NCBI GenBank assembly: GCA_030770535.1 | Contig: JASVEC010000022.1 | Span: forward strand, 558,001-622,000 | DNA: 64,000 nucleotides | DNA from: Batkoa obscura | Taxonomy: Eukaryota; Entomophthoromycota; Entomophthoromycetes; Entomophthorales; Batkoaceae | Direction: 5' to 3' | Part shown: positions 35,488-48,700 of the stretch, one piece after another | How positions within the stretch are numbered: position 1 is the first letter of the stretch | Layout: each line of letters starts with the position of its first letter | Notes under the pieces: model-generated | Told to the model about the DNA's origin: nothing | Databases searched by the model: none | What the model saw: only the letters and a program-made list of their open reading frames with translations | Position numbers and translations under genes: made by a program

Positions 35488-37699
35488 TTTAACAAAAATG
35501 AAATAGAATAAAAAGAGCAATTGGACAGCAAAACTTAGGTATATATAATCTTTAATATTGATTTATATTGTAAGTTATATTAAATTTTTATATTTTTAGA
35601 TTATAGATTTCGGATTATCAATTTATTTAAATTTTCATTTTAGACTATAATGTTCGATTCAGATGCCACCAAGATCGTCGATCCTTGAAATGAACTCAAG
35701 AGTTTAAAATAATAGTAAATTATATAATATTTACGATTAAAGGCATTTTAATTTGATATTGATTTTATTAAAATATGTCTTAGTCCGTATTTTATAAATT
35801 TTCTACTATTTTTAGCACTAAACTTTTATTTAGTTTTTTAATCTTTCATAACTATTTTTTACTTTATCATACGTAAATTAAAATGATCAAACTAATGATT
35901 TGCTTACTTGTTTAGTTATCAATTTAAAACTAGAAATTGATATAAAATTTCTAGCCATATTTTTATTAAATTAAAGCTTATAGATAAATCCTAAACAAAA
36001 TAATGAAATTTCATATATTATTTTATACTTTTATTTTATCGCATATAGGTTCCATACCTATCCCAAGTAATTTTTTAGTTTAGATTTTTATCATTAATTT
36101 GTTGATTGATTCTAGAGCAAAATTTGGTTCTAAAAAATAATAATTTACTCATATTTCAACCTTTTAAGCCTATTAACTAATTTAGATACTTTCTTTAATA
36201 TTATTAATAAACAGTAAGATTTAGTGAATATAGGTGAAGGCTAGTGTAATCCTTATCCATTTGCCATAATATTGACAATTATAATGAAAACAAAGTTATT
36301 TAAAACATGAAATAAAAATTAAATAGAGAACAAATTTTTCTTAGTAAATTTCAATAAGGGCTTATGTTTGTTTTAAACTATGTCCATTTTAGCCTTACAT
36401 TGGGTTTAATTTTATATACTTTCTTTGTGAATCAATGGCACTCCTTAAAAATATGTCCCGCCACGTTATAAATAGTCTTTAAAAATCTTAATTACTTCTT
36501 CAAATAACAAATAGTTTCATTTAAATAGATTAAAATATTGGAATATAATATTGAAAAATTACATAAAAGATTAGTGATAAGCAATTTTTATAAAAAACAG
36601 TGTATAAAATCCAAAACTATCTATATCTATCCGAATGGGGGGCTTTCTTGGAGCAAAAATTATCACTCCCCTTTTTCCTTCTCATCTATTACGAAAATAA
36701 TATAGAGTTGTTATTGAAGACCCTCTGATACCAGTAACTACAATTTGAAATACACTATTTAGCTTTATTTTGAAACAATTTTGATTTTTAGCCTAGAAGA
36801 TTAAAAGCTACAATGTCCCCAAAAGGTGTGCCCAAAGTGGTGTTTATTATGACAAAAGGAAGAGATAATTCAACTATGTAATCCTAGCATCAATTAAATC
36901 AATCTCTAGACTAAAATATTTTTCGTCAAATTTTCTATTAAATAGACAGTTTAATTCTTTTATTAAATTCAGATCATTATTATATTTCTATAATACCATA
37001 ATAAAGACTATGAAAGCGACTGGTTTTTATAATAGCTAAAAGCTTCGCTTCTACAACTTTTGCAAAATAAAGTAGACTGATTTATTGAGGATCATCTAGT
37101 AAATTAGCCCACTTTATTTTGCAAAAAGGTGAAATATAAAAATATTTCATATTTTCAAACATTTGAGGTTGGTTTAAATGAAATTATATTCTTAAGTCTC
37201 TAATTTTATCATACTATCTATATACAAAATATTTGGACTTAACAATTTTTGTAAAAGTACTAATCTTAAAGTGTTTTTATTATTTTAGTAGTGGAAAAGC
37301 CGAATTGGATATGTGAGCAATAGAGCTAGTAGGCAAGGAGGAGGTGAGTCCTTATGAATTTAAAATTATAGGGGTTTGGAAATAAGTTTACTCTGATAAA
37401 ACTAATCTTCAAGTTAAACTATTTTCCGTAAAATTCTTTATTAAATAATTTAATCTTTTTGCTAAATTTATAATATCATATAAGGTAAATAGAATATTAT
37501 TTAATATTGCAAAAAAAAGAGCGAAATCTAATTTTTATTAAATTAAAGAAGACTTAGGTAATGCAAATTGCCATTTTATAAGTCGAGAAATAAAAAAGAA
37601 TTTCGAAAAATTTAATAACTTTCTTTATATTAAAATTATCATTTTAAACAAGTTATTTATATGATTAGAAACATAATATTTAAAAAAAACATAGAATTA
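35488..37699. other. 2.2-kb AT-rich spacer with an inverted repeat
   Basis: Head-to-head spacer between TSPO and the LETM1 gene. It contains a 16-bp perfect inverted repeat (37058-37126) and two mutually similar diverged blocks (about 36900-36975 and 37395-37475). No gene or hairpin element was seen. Confidence 0.55.
37058..37126. repeat. 16-bp perfect inverted repeat with 37-bp loop
   Basis: TTTTGCAAAATAAAGT (37058-37073) faces its exact complement at 37111-37126. The pairing can be extended outward with one bulge. It is not related to the GGGGATGT family. Confidence 0.7.
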
Positions 37700-38977
37700 A
37701 TGAATAGAGCATGTTTAACTTCAGGTAATTAAGTATTGAATTTGAAGCTATAGAACCGATTTATAATTTTATTTTAGTTAAACCTAGATATATTAGACTT
37801 CAACCTAATTTAATTAACTTTAATCACTATTCCTCCAACTCACTTAAACCGGAATATAAAACGGACCCTAATAAATATTTGGGGGATAAAGAGCAGATTA
37901 ATGAAAAAGGGTTTATGGATAAATTCAAAGAGTTGTTTTACTTTTACAAGAATGGAATTAAATTAATTTTTAAAAACCGAAAGGAAGCATCCTTGTTAAA
38001 AGCCAAACAAAATCAAGGAGAAGTTTTGACTAGAAGGGAGTTCCAATTGGTAATATTTTTATTTTTATTTTTTATATAAACTTATTTTTAGATTTATAAT
38101 AGTGGTAAAGATATGAAAAAATTAATACCTTTTGGACTCTTGCTTCTTATATTACCAGAATCAATTCCTTTTGTGCTTGTATTTGCCCCTCAATTTGTAC
38201 CTTCTACTTGTATAACTGAAGAACAAATGGTAAAATTAAATACTATAGGAATAAACTTTTACTTACTAATTTTAGTTGAAAAAAAGAAAGAAGATTCAAG
38301 AGAAGAGAGATAACATTACTGAATTTGCTTTAAAGAGTACTAGAAATAACCAACAATTGGTAAAATTATATCAATCATTATCTTTAAGTCATTTTTATAA
38401 TTCTTGTTTAGCTTACCCAAAAAAATTTCACTCAAATTGAAAATGTTGCCAACGCTTTAGCTAACTACCATAGAAGTTTTGAGTTTAATTTCATTCAAAA
38501 AAAAGCTTTACAAGGCTATTTGAAGTAATTATTTACAAATATAGTAGCTATCAATGTAATAATATTATTTAGATTTATGGGTATATCTAGTTTTGGTCCA
38601 CTTAGCTTATTACAACGTCGAGTTTCTCAACATTTTGACTATTTAAAACAAGATGATCAAGTAAGATTTAGTGTTGTTTTATATAAATATAAAGCTAATC
38701 AAATAAAGTATCTTATAAAAGAAGGGGTTGAAGGATTGAATGAAAAAGAATTAATATTAGCCTTAGAAGAGCGTGGATTGTAATTTATTTTTGCAATTTA
38801 TTTTTAAAAAATAATTAATTATATTATAGGAGAACTTTGGAGTTAAATACTACTCAAATGAAAAATTCATTGAATTTTTGGTTAAGTGCTCATCAGTTAA
38901 GTAACCCATCCCCTCCACCTATCTTTTTAATTCTTATGAATATTTTCCGTAATAACGTCTCGCCACAAAAACAATAA
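37700..38977 (+). CDS. LETM1 (ribosome-binding domain) mitochondrial inner-membrane protein
   Basis: Seven introns (37725-37777, 38050-38091, 38230-38275, 38360-38411, 38525-38572, 38661-38708, 38780-38829) leave 939 nt, 312 aa. The first exon codes only MNRACLTS, the start of a short presequence. The core reads YKNGIKLIFKNRKEASLL, LTRREFQLIYNSGKDMKKL, then one membrane segment (IPFGLLLLILPESIPFVLVF) and APQFVPSTC, as in LETM1/Mdm38/Ylh47. The C-terminal part FGPLSLLQRRVSQHFDYLKQDD...GVEGLNEKELILALEERGL is the 14-3-3-like ribosome-binding domain. The family works in mitochondrial K+/H+ homeostasis and membrane insertion of mtDNA-encoded proteins. It is short and has no EF-hand or C-terminal coiled coil, so it is nearer to LETMD1-size paralogues than to full-length LETM1. 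Confidence 0.88.
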
Positions 38978-39277
38978 ATATGTTTTAGACTAACGATGTT
39001 GTTTTATATCTCAAATTTTACGTTTTTGTATTCTTATATTTTATATAAATTCTGAAATAAATTTTGATTTCTATGGATTTTGTTTGGTACTAGAGTAACT
39101 CCAAATTAAGCTATTGTTTTCATAGTGCTTAAAGCGATGTCTTGTAAAGAAACCAATCAAAGTTGAAGTTTAAAAAAACAAAAATGAGCAAATTGTAGAC
39201 AAAGTTCTTAAAATACCAAGATTTATGGTGGCTTTAAAACTTCGATATTTTTTAAAAAAGTAAAAACAAAATAAAAA
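38978..39277. other. Spacer between LETM1 gene and VPS35
   Basis: 300 bp between same-strand genes, AT-rich. It should hold the VPS35 promoter. No element recognised. Confidence 0.45.
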
Positions 39278-42200
39278 ATGGCAAGTAGTAGTGCTGCACA
39301 ACCCAGTATGGAGGATCAAGCGAAGAGATTAGAAGAGGCCTTAAATGTAGTAAATAAGCAATCATCATTTATGAAAAAATGTTTAGATGATAATAAACTT
39401 ATGGACGCTTTAAAACATTGTTCAGCTATGTTATCTGAGCTAAGATCTTCTTCATTGTCCCCAAAAAATTATTATGAGTTATATATAGCTATCTTTGATC
39501 AACTTCGTTATATGACTTCTTATCTTAAAGAAGCTCATATTCACGGTATTCATGACTTAGCTGACCTTTATGAATTAGTTCAATATGCTGGAAATATTAT
39601 TCCAAGATTATACCTCATGATTACCATTGGTTCCGTATTTATGAGCTTACCAGACGCTCCAGTTAAAGAAATTATGAAAGATATGATTGAAATGGCTAAA
39701 GGTGTTCAACACCCTACCCGTGGTTTATTTTTGAGACATTATCTTTCTGGTATGACTAAAGATTATTTGCCAATTGGGGACTCTGATGGGTAAGGCTTTA
39801 ATAATATTTAGAATGATTAAAAATTCATATTCTAAAGGCTACAAGGAAACCTCAGCGATAGTATTAGCTTTACTTTAGAAAATTTTGTCGAGATGAATAA
39901 ATTATGGGTAAGACTTCAACATCAAGGTCACTCTAGAGAAAGATCAAAGCGTGAAGCTGAACGTAAAGAGTTGCGTACCTTAGTAGGCACCAATTTAGTA
40001 AGATTATCTCAATTGGAGGGTATGAATTTAGAGTTGTATAAATCTCGTATTTTACCTGAATTATTGGAACAAATTATAAACTGTAAGGATCTTATTGCAC
40101 AAGAATATTTAATGGAAGCAATCATCCAGGTAATTAAATCTTTTTTTGAAGTTTTAATGTTTTATTAAGTTTAATATTTGAGGTTTTTCAAGATGACTTT
40201 CATCTTCGTACCTTAACTCCATTTTTAGCATCAATTGCTAATCTTCATCCACAATTATCAGCTAAAGGTATTGTTATCTCATTTATTGATCGTTTAGCAG
40301 CATATGCTTCTAGGGAAGCAGAAAATGAAGAAAATGAGGAGATTGAAGAAGAAAATATAATAAATGAAGATCAAAAAACATTAGCTGAAGAAGAAGGAGA
40401 AAATGCTACTCCAGTCACTACCAAAAAGCAAGAAGATAAAGTAAAAACTCATCGTGGTATACCAGAAGATGTTAAATTATTTGAAGTCCTTTGGAAGCAA
40501 GTCATTGATTTAATTGAAGTACATATATATAATTCAATCAGCTTTTAAAATATAAATTATCCTTTTCTAGGCTCGTAAGGAAATTCCTTTTGATGATATT
40601 ACTGCCCTCTTAGTTTCTTCCGCTAATTTAGCTATCTCTTGTTACCCTGATAACCTTGAATATTTTGATCAAGTATTAACAAATGCTAAAGAACGCTATA
40701 TTGCTTTAGAAGATAGGTAAAAAGTCTATATTTTTATTTGCTTGTTTAATTAATCCATTTTTTAGCCCAGATGCACAATCAACTACTGCGTTAGCTAACT
40801 TACTTAGTTTATTAAAGGCACCAATTGAAGCCTACCCAGATTTGTTAACTTTATTAAAACTCAAAAATTATCTTGATTTATATAAATCACAACCTTATGA
40901 ATCACGTCGTACTATTGCCAATACACTCATAACTGGTCTTTTAAAGAGAGAAACTTTATTAATAAATAAAGTCGAAGTGGATGGAGTATTAGATGTTATT
41001 TCAGTGTTGTTAAAAGATCAAGACGATGGTGGTATTCGATTTAGCAGAATGTTTGGAGATATATCTAAAAAACTAGCCTATGAAAAAGAAGAAAAATATG
41101 TAACTGAGTTAACTCCAGTTGCTAGACTTCTTAACTTGATTCATAATGAGAATTCGGATGTTATGCTAGAGGTAAATTTTATTGATGGATTTTTTAAATT
41201 TAAATTAATACTTTTAGCTTTTGAAATCTGCTTTTACATTTGTAATTCAAGGTGATGTTAGAGTTAAATTTACTTTACCACCTCTTATCCATTCAGGTAT
41301 CAAATTACTACGTATCAATGCACTTAAAGAAGAGAAGGTAATTTATTTACATAATTCTTAATTTACTTCTTTTTAAATATAATTTTACCATAGCCAGAAG
41401 ATCCATTTGAAGCATATAGATCAATATTTTCATTTTTACATAATTCAATTACCAATTTGTATAATAAAACAGAAGGTCACGATATTACTTTCCGTTTATT
41501 TTTAGCATCGGCTTTAGCTGCCGATGAACTCAATTGTGAAGCTCAAGCTTACGATTTTTTTGTTGAGGTAAATAATAATCAAGTTCGAAAAACATTAAAA
41601 ATTAAAATAAATAAATAGGCATTCACTTATTATGAAGAATGTATCAGTGAAAGTAAAGCACAATATGAAGCTATATTACTGTTGATTGGTTCTTTACATT
41701 CTACTCGCTCTTTTGGTGCTGAAAATTATGATAATTTAGCTACTAAATGTGTATTACATGCTGGCAAATTATTGAAGAAACCAGATCAATGTCGAGCCCT
41801 TTCTCAAGCTTCAAGATTATTTTGGGTTGTTGCTACTCCCCAAGCACAAATTCCTGGTTCGGATCAACTTCATTTACCTTTATTATCTCAACGTGAGGTA
41901 GTGTTATTATTTACAGTAAATTTATATAAAATTCATTTTTTAATAGGAAAACTTATATCGTGAGGGTAAAAGAGTATTAGAAACCTTGCAAAGAGCACTT
42001 AAAATTGCGGATGGAGTCATGGATCCCTTAAGGAGGTTTGAATTATTTGTTGAATTAATTCAACATTATTTATATCATTTTCGTATGGGATGTAACTCCA
42101 TTGAAGCACGCTATATTAATGGCTTATTTGAAATTACGCGTACTCATTTAGATAACTTAGAGTTAGAAAATGAAAGTAATAATGGTATTGGGTATCAAAA

Positions 42201-42357
42201 CGTAGCACCTGATTTAGCGTTTGGCTTATCAAAAAGCTCTGTTTTAGATATGTTTCAACGTTGCTTACAGCAAGTTAAACAATTAAAACAAAATCCACCT
42301 AAATTGGATTATCATGTAGATTTTCAACTTTTGGAACCAGAAACTGTGGATTTTTGA
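39278..42357 (+). CDS. VPS35: Retromer subunit VPS35
   Basis: Cargo-binding scaffold of the retromer coat that retrieves receptors from endosomes. Eight introns (39790-39837, 40130-40182, 40519-40570, 40717-40765, 41172-41217, 41338-41393, 41568-41618, 41898-41946) leave 2676 nt, 891 aa, between human (796) and yeast (944). The N-terminal PRLYLM motif (109-114), needed for VPS26 binding, is intact within [13 protein letters not shown]. Other family blocks are [56 protein letters not shown], and the C-terminal alpha-solenoid [20 protein letters not shown]. An acidic Glu/Asn-rich insertion sits near residues 330-370. The gene looks complete. Confidence 0.97.
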
Positions 42358-42671
42358 TAGTATAAGATGATTTCTTTTAATTAAAGTTGGGATATAAAAT
42401 ATTCTTATTTAATTTTTATTTAAACTCATTATGTAAAATATATTATCATGCTATTTCTGGATTTTGTTTTAGTCTTAATAAGAAAATATGAATAATATGA
42501 AGGAATATTTGATAGTAAATAAGTTAAATTCTCAACAAATACAAATTTAACAATAATGATATAAATAAGTAAAGATTAAAATCCAATTTTAATTTAAAAA
42601 GATTAAAGAATAAAATAATGAAAGGGGGTAGAAGAAATACCATACAGAAAAAGATATGTTCAAGAAGAAAC
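42358..42671. other. Convergent spacer, VPS35 / hexokinase
   Basis: 314 bp, tail-to-tail, AT-rich. Nothing recognised beyond likely 3' UTRs. Confidence 0.5.
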
Positions 42672-44177
42672 TTAAGTAGAAGCAATCATAGCAGTCATAG
42701 CAGCACCAATACCAGAACCATCTTTAGCAATAACTAATTTAACTTTAGTAGCATCATCACCCATTAATTCTTCTAAAGCTAATAACATGTCCTTTTTAAA
42801 GTTAGGATGATGTTCAAATAAAGAACCATCAATACCAATAGTAACTTCATCTTCAACACAATCCATACGTTTTTTAACTACAGCCGATAATACAGTAGCA
42901 GATAATCTAGCAGATCTTCTAGCTACAATATTGCAAATTCCTTTAATAGTTTCCAATTCTTTAAGTGTAATAGAATCTCTTGAAATACCAATAATATCTT
43001 CAAAAATATGACGAGTTTTAGTTAATCTTGGTGAATCATCTGCAGAGATTTCAGAGAGATAGGAAGTAAGCAATTGATATGGAGAATTTAATATAGTAGT
43101 AGAACGTCCTTTAAACAAAGCACGATTATCAATTAAATACAATAAAATATTACGAACAATTTCTCCTAAATAACGACCTGAAATCATTTTTTCTAATACC
43201 ATTTCATATGGATTTTGAGTTTCCCTATCTAATTTATGATCAAAAGAAGTACATGGAATATATTCTTTATCTGTATCAAAGGAACCCCATTCAATATTTA
43301 AGATCATCTCATCTGAAATATTTGGATCTCCTTTCCATTTTTTGATATTACTTAATTTTTCATAATAAGCAGCATTAGTACCAGTACCCAAAATAACACC
43401 AGCTAAAGTATTTGGATAAGTATAAGCGGAAGATAAAAGAGTACCAACAGTATCGTTAACAATAGCAGCAACAGTAACATTTAATAGACGGCGATCTAAA
43501 GCATCTTGGAGTAATTGAACAACATCTTTACCTAAAGCACCAGGGCAAGTGAAACCTTTATTCCACATCAATAGTTTACCTCTATTAATAGCTGTTTGGG
43601 TTACTGGAAAAGAAAATGTAAATCCCAATGGAATAGTATCATTACTATTAGAACTAGAAACTTTATGTTCTAAGATAAAATTTTCAATATGAGTGGCAAT
43701 ATAATCGAATAGTTGTTTGGCTTCAGCAGATTTTAACTCTTCCGGTACAACAAATTTACGCTGTAATACCTGTACTGGTTGTTTACTACCTCTTAAATGA
43801 ACTAAACAGATTCTTAAATTGGAACCACCTAAATCAATAGCAAAATAAGAACCAATTTCTTCACCTGTTGGGCGACCTGTGACAAAAGTAGGAATCATTG
43901 GTAATTGACCACCATCACGACTTAAACCTAATTCCATTTCATTAAGGAAAGCTTCTTGAATGGACTGTAAAGTGGATAAACTAAGTTCAAATTGAGATTC
44001 AACTTCATGGAATAAATAAGCGAGCTTTTGAGTTTTAATTTCACTCAATATATTTTCTTCTTGACCAGGTGGAGAACTTGGTTGGGGTTGAGAAATCGAA
44101 ATTTTAGAATTATTACGAGAGATAGGAGCTTTAGGGATATCTTGCCCATTAATATCAGTAGTACTTTGAGTCATCAT
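42672..44177 (-). CDS. HXK: Hexokinase
   Basis: Phosphorylates glucose and other hexoses at C6 with ATP, the first step of glycolysis. Single exon, 501 aa, the usual size of a fungal hexokinase (about 485) plus a 45-residue Ser/Pro/Gln-rich head. Visible motifs: phosphate-1 loop IDLGGSNLRI (114-123; usually DLGGTN, a conservative change), sugar-binding FTFSFPVTQ, MWNKGF and VNDTVGTLL with the catalytic Asp, ILGTGTNAAYYE, NIEWGSFD, and the adenosine region IGIDGSLFEHHPNF...DGSGIGAA near the end. The C-terminus lacks the peroxisomal tripeptide type. Two adjacent ATGs start the frame and I use the first. Hexokinase versus glucokinase cannot be separated by eye. Confidence 0.95.
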   Translation of the reverse strand: MMTQSTTDINGQDIPKAPISRNNSKISISQPQPSSPPGQEENILSEIKTQKLAYLFHEVESQFELSLSTLQSIQEAFLNEMELGLSRDGGQLPMIPTFVTGRPTGEEIGSYFAIDLGGSNLRICLVHLRGSKQPVQVLQRKFVVPEELKSAEAKQLFDYIATHIENFILEHKVSSSNSNDTIPLGFTFSFPVTQTAINRGKLLMWNKGFTCPGALGKDVVQLLQDALDRRLLNVTVAAIVNDTVGTLLSSAYTYPNTLAGVILGTGTNAAYYEKLSNIKKWKGDPNISDEMILNIEWGSFDTDKEYIPCTSFDHKLDRETQNPYEMVLEKMISGRYLGEIVRNILLYLIDNRALFKGRSTTILNSPYQLLTSYLSEISADDSPRLTKTRHIFEDIIGISRDSITLKELETIKGICNIVARRSARLSATVLSAVVKKRMDCVEDEVTIGIDGSLFEHHPNFKKDMLLALEELMGDDATKVKLVIAKDGSGIGAAMTAMIAST

Positions 44178-45754
44178 GGCTTAAATAATAAAAATAGAGA
44201 GGTTATTTAAACTTTAAGAGAAATTAAATATTTTTTTGATTAAAAATGTAATTGTTTTCGTTTATATACATTTTTTCTAATTTGAACCTAATTTTTTCTG
44301 TAACATTTTGATTGGTAAAAAGGAGTTTTTCACAATATTTTATTGGATAATAATTTAAAATGGCACCTGAATAATTTAGTGGAAATTTTGTATGAATGAA
44401 ATACTAAAAATTTTAAAGTTGTAGGAAGCTATCAATAAATGAACATGTTTTCACTTATAGTATAATAACAAGATGTAGACTACATCCTTCTACATAAACA
44501 ACATATAAAATAAATAGGATAAATTTTGACTATAAAATAAGGTTCTTAATAAAATATCTTGTCATCCGGATTTTCATAAAATTTAAATTTCTTACAAATA
44601 AAATTACCATATTACTTAAAATATATAAACTAGTCAATGGAAATTTAAGAAGAGTGGAGCACAATTGTTAATTATAGAAATCAATATAACATTACATTGG
44701 TCATGTTTTATTTATCCTTTTTTTTAGTCACCAGGTCTAAATATTGACCATCAACCAATCAATTGAATTTTAGATGAGATTTATCATCCATTCACTTGTT
44801 CTTTCAAGTTTACCATTATCCCTTATTTAGAGGAAGGTGTCTTGTATTTCATATTTACACCTATTTTTATATCTTTGTGTTTAAAAATATAAATTTTAGC
44901 ACGAAATAAAGAATTGTTATTATGTTTATTTAGGGATTATTTGATAAGTTTTATAGATAAAGGTATAAAATATGAAAATGGTAATGTAAAAATGAAGTAA
45001 ATTTTGAAAAAAGAATTACCATTTCTATATTATATTATATCGTTAATGCTTCTCATTCTTTCTTATTTTATATTTTACCATAGATTGATCTAAGATAATT
45101 TCTACATCACGAGACAAATAATCATATCTTCGTTTTTTTTCTTGTCTTCTTTTTATGTCATCCTTTTTTATTTTACAGAACCATTCGATTATCTTTTTGT
45201 AAAGGAATAATTAAAATTACCAGATTTGATATCTTAAGGCTATATTATATCACAATGTTTTAAAAATCTATAAAAATTTCTCTCAATCTATTTTTAACCT
45301 AATTTTCTCACGTTCAAGGTTTTAATTTTTATTTCGCTTTAAACAACTTTTAAAAATTATTAGCCTTTTTTTATTTGTAGAGTATATTGTATTATAAAAT
45401 AGACTTTACATTTATGATAATTTATAATAATTTACAAATAATCTACATTGAAACCATTTTTACAGCCAACTTTAATATTTAAAGTTTGATTTTTTATTTT
45501 CAATTGTATATGTTAGATTCTATATCTATGTTTGATATTTAAACTATAATTTACATCAGATGGATTTGAAGATAACATATTAGCCCTACCAATCTAAAAT
45601 CAACTACTTCATCCCTTATTTTTTAAATCTTGAAAATATATTAAAAGCAATTAACAAATATGTAAAAGATAGATTTAAAGGATAATATATAACTTGTTCT
45701 GATTTTAAAATATAGAAATAACCCAATTTAAGATGATTAAGCATTATATAATTT
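44178..45754. other. AT-rich spacer between hexokinase and NCAPG2-like gene
   Basis: About 1.6 kb, containing the hexokinase promoter (next to 44178). A possible orphan exon at 45043-45192 is listed separately. No hairpin element was seen. Confidence 0.5.
45043..45192 (-). CDS. Possible orphan terminal exon, basic coiled-coil-like peptide
   Basis: After a plausible acceptor (TTTACAAAAAG) the minus strand reads IIEWFCKIKKDD, then KRRQEKKRRYDYLSRDVEII, then a mixed tail to a TAA at 45043. The composition (Arg, Asp, Glu, Tyr, Trp) is more protein-like than usual for this AT-rich spacer. I could not find a convincing upstream exon with an ATG: candidate donors in the preceding 300 nt lead to stops. 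It may be the last exon of a small gene, a remnant, or chance. Confidence 0.25.
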   Translation of the reverse strand: MIEWFCKIKKDDIKRRQEKKRRYDYLSRDVEIILDQSMVKYKIRKNEKH

Positions 45755-48700
45755 TTATTTTAAATTGATAAAATGACCACAGGCACATGGACAAAATATA
45801 ATACTGTTATCTTTAATTAATGATTTTTTTAATAGAAAATCATCTTCAGTATTGTTTAGCATTGTATTTAAATCATTTTTGCCATCCACTAATAAATTAT
45901 TATTATCAAATTCTATACTTTCTAATAAATTTAAAAATTCAAATTGAGTTTTAAGTTCTAATTTTCTTTTTATCCAGAGCTTTATATTTTGATTATTACA
46001 CGAAGCGAGTAAAATTGGAACTACCATATCTTTTAATTGTTGATTACTATTGTTATTTTCAACTCTAAACTGAAATTTATTTGTTTTGATTAACTGTAAT
46101 ATCATTAACTCTATTTTTAATCGATTTTTATTGTTCATCTCTTTCTCTGTTAGTTTTAATTTAGGCTATTTTATGTTAATAAATAATAACACTAAATAAT
46201 GTAAATAGCACTTACGATTCTATTAAATAAGATAGTAACTAATTTAACAAATATACTTAACTCTAACTTCAATTCAATTGAATGGGAAATTATACTTATT
46301 AAACAAGAGGTAATGGAATTGATATACTAAAGTAAGAAATAAATGAATGAATGATAAATTGATAAATTGAGATTTACTTCATTTTCATTATCTAGAATAG
46401 ATTCATAATATTTTTGATATAAAGATATACAATTAATGATGATTTTTGTTGCTAATTTTAGTGATTTAACTTCCTTTATAGTTTCTGTTGGTATTAATAT
46501 TTGAATTAGATTTAATTGTTGGTTCAATAAACTTTCAATATTGTTTTCTAAATAAATTATTATATTATTATTACAGCTTGATATATAAAATATTAAATTA
46601 CCTTGGTGATTAAAATTCTCATCCAATTCCAAATAAGAAAAATGAGAAATAAAATAAGTTAAATTAGATTGATTTTCAGATAATAATAGATGTGGTAAAA
46701 GGGGAGGAAAGAATAGATAAAAGAATGAATTTAATAGTTTTATATTATCAACTATTTCACTATTATTATTATTTTCCTTACCTAATTTCTTTTTTAATTG
46801 AAAGATCTTTACAACTAATCTTAAATTTCTGTTAATTAATTGATAGTTCTAATTGCTATGATTAATATATTATCAAGTAAGTAGTTCAAAACTTACTTTT
46901 TTATCAATTAAATATCTTATATAAATACGTAAACATAGTATCAAACTTTGAATTATTAACTTAATTTCTGTTTTTATAATATCATCTAAATATAATATTT
47001 ACTACTATTATTTATTAAGTATTATATTAAGTTACCAATATGATTAACACAACAATAAATAATAAAGTGATAAATATTAATGAAATGATTAAATAATTCA
47101 TTGTTATTAACAAAGTAGCTTAAATATGTATCATTTAACAAAATAAATTCAAGTTGTTTTAAAATGCAATTTAAATCAAATTCTATCTTATTATATGGAT
47201 TGTCTAATTGAATCCGATTATTTAGCTTATCAACTAACTCTCGATTGTTAATTGATTTCATTATGTTGTATTTGAATTGAACAATCATTAATTTAACGTA
47301 ATCATTATAATAATCAATTTTAACAAAATAATTTATAATTGTATAGTTATTATCATTGCTTGATGCTATAATATTACTACCATCCTTTTTATTTAGTTTA
47401 TTACTACTATTATTTGATAGTAATAACTCTAACCCTAACTGAATATAGTTATGATGCTGTTGAATGTTATAAATGTCACTATCAACTAAGCAATTGTCTT
47501 GAAGTTGAAAAATAGTTGATAATAATTGAAACAAGATAATTTTATCACTTTCATTAAGTAACGAATTCATTCGATTGACGAAGTTCAAGTTTAACCAATT
47601 AAATTCCTAAATAATGTTAGATAAATTACTTTAATTGATTGCAACAATCTACAGTTAATAATAGTCTACCTCGTTATCATTTAATAAATTATCATTATCA
47701 TTATCTAATTCAATAAATCGACTTAAATATGAATTTAAATAGGATAATAAATATTTGTTAATCCGTCTATTATTGATATTATTTGATAATTCATTTTTGA
47801 AACAATTTACATGTTGAATTATATACTCTTTATTATCAATCAACTTTAATAAATAAAACAAATAAGAATTACTTGCTTTTAAATCCAATTCACTCAATCT
47901 TAGTAAATAATTCTTTTCCTTTTCATAATTTATATTCTTTTTATTACCATTCTTATTTATGTTAATCTCATTAAACGATATAATTTCCACCATTAAATTA
48001 ATTAATTTGCTCTCTGTTTGTTTATTCTCCAAGAATACCAATAGTTTCAACATCTCTTCCAACTTGATGATAGTAATATTAAATTGATACTCTTTAGTTA
48101 AACTAAAGATGAAACTTAATAATTGATATATTAACTCTTTACTAGTACTATTATTAATATAATAAAATAATTTGATTTTAAAATAGGTAAAATAAGTAAT
48201 CAATTCACTATCAACCTTATTTCTATATTTTATGAACTCTCTAGTCTCATGAATGATTCTTTGAATAACTCCTTCATTTTCTTCATTCATCAAAATATGC
48301 TCATAAATCCTTTCAATGAATAATATTTTAAACTCCATGTTAATGATATCATAATACTTTTTAAATATTATAAATAATCCAATAATACTTTGTTTTCTTA
48401 CTATAAAACTTGGATCAATTAATTGTTTCTAAAAAAAAATAAATCAAGTTAAGAATTATCATGCTATTAACTACTTACGTTGATAACTTCTAACTGGTTA
48501 TAAAATTCCGATTTAAAATTGTTGTCATTACATAATGGAAATAACCAACAAAAAAAAGTTATAGCATTAGCTCTAACTATTGAAGATCAATAACTAAACG
48601 CCGCAACAAAAAAATACAAATAACAGTTACCTATCGGATTTGCCACAAATAAATAATTATAATAAAACGGTGAAAACAATTGAAATAATATTTTTTCTGC

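Noticed and set aside
35488-35520. Longer TSPO start upstream of 35487
   Set aside because: The extra residues begin at TTG; the ATG at 35487 gives a normal TspO N-terminus.
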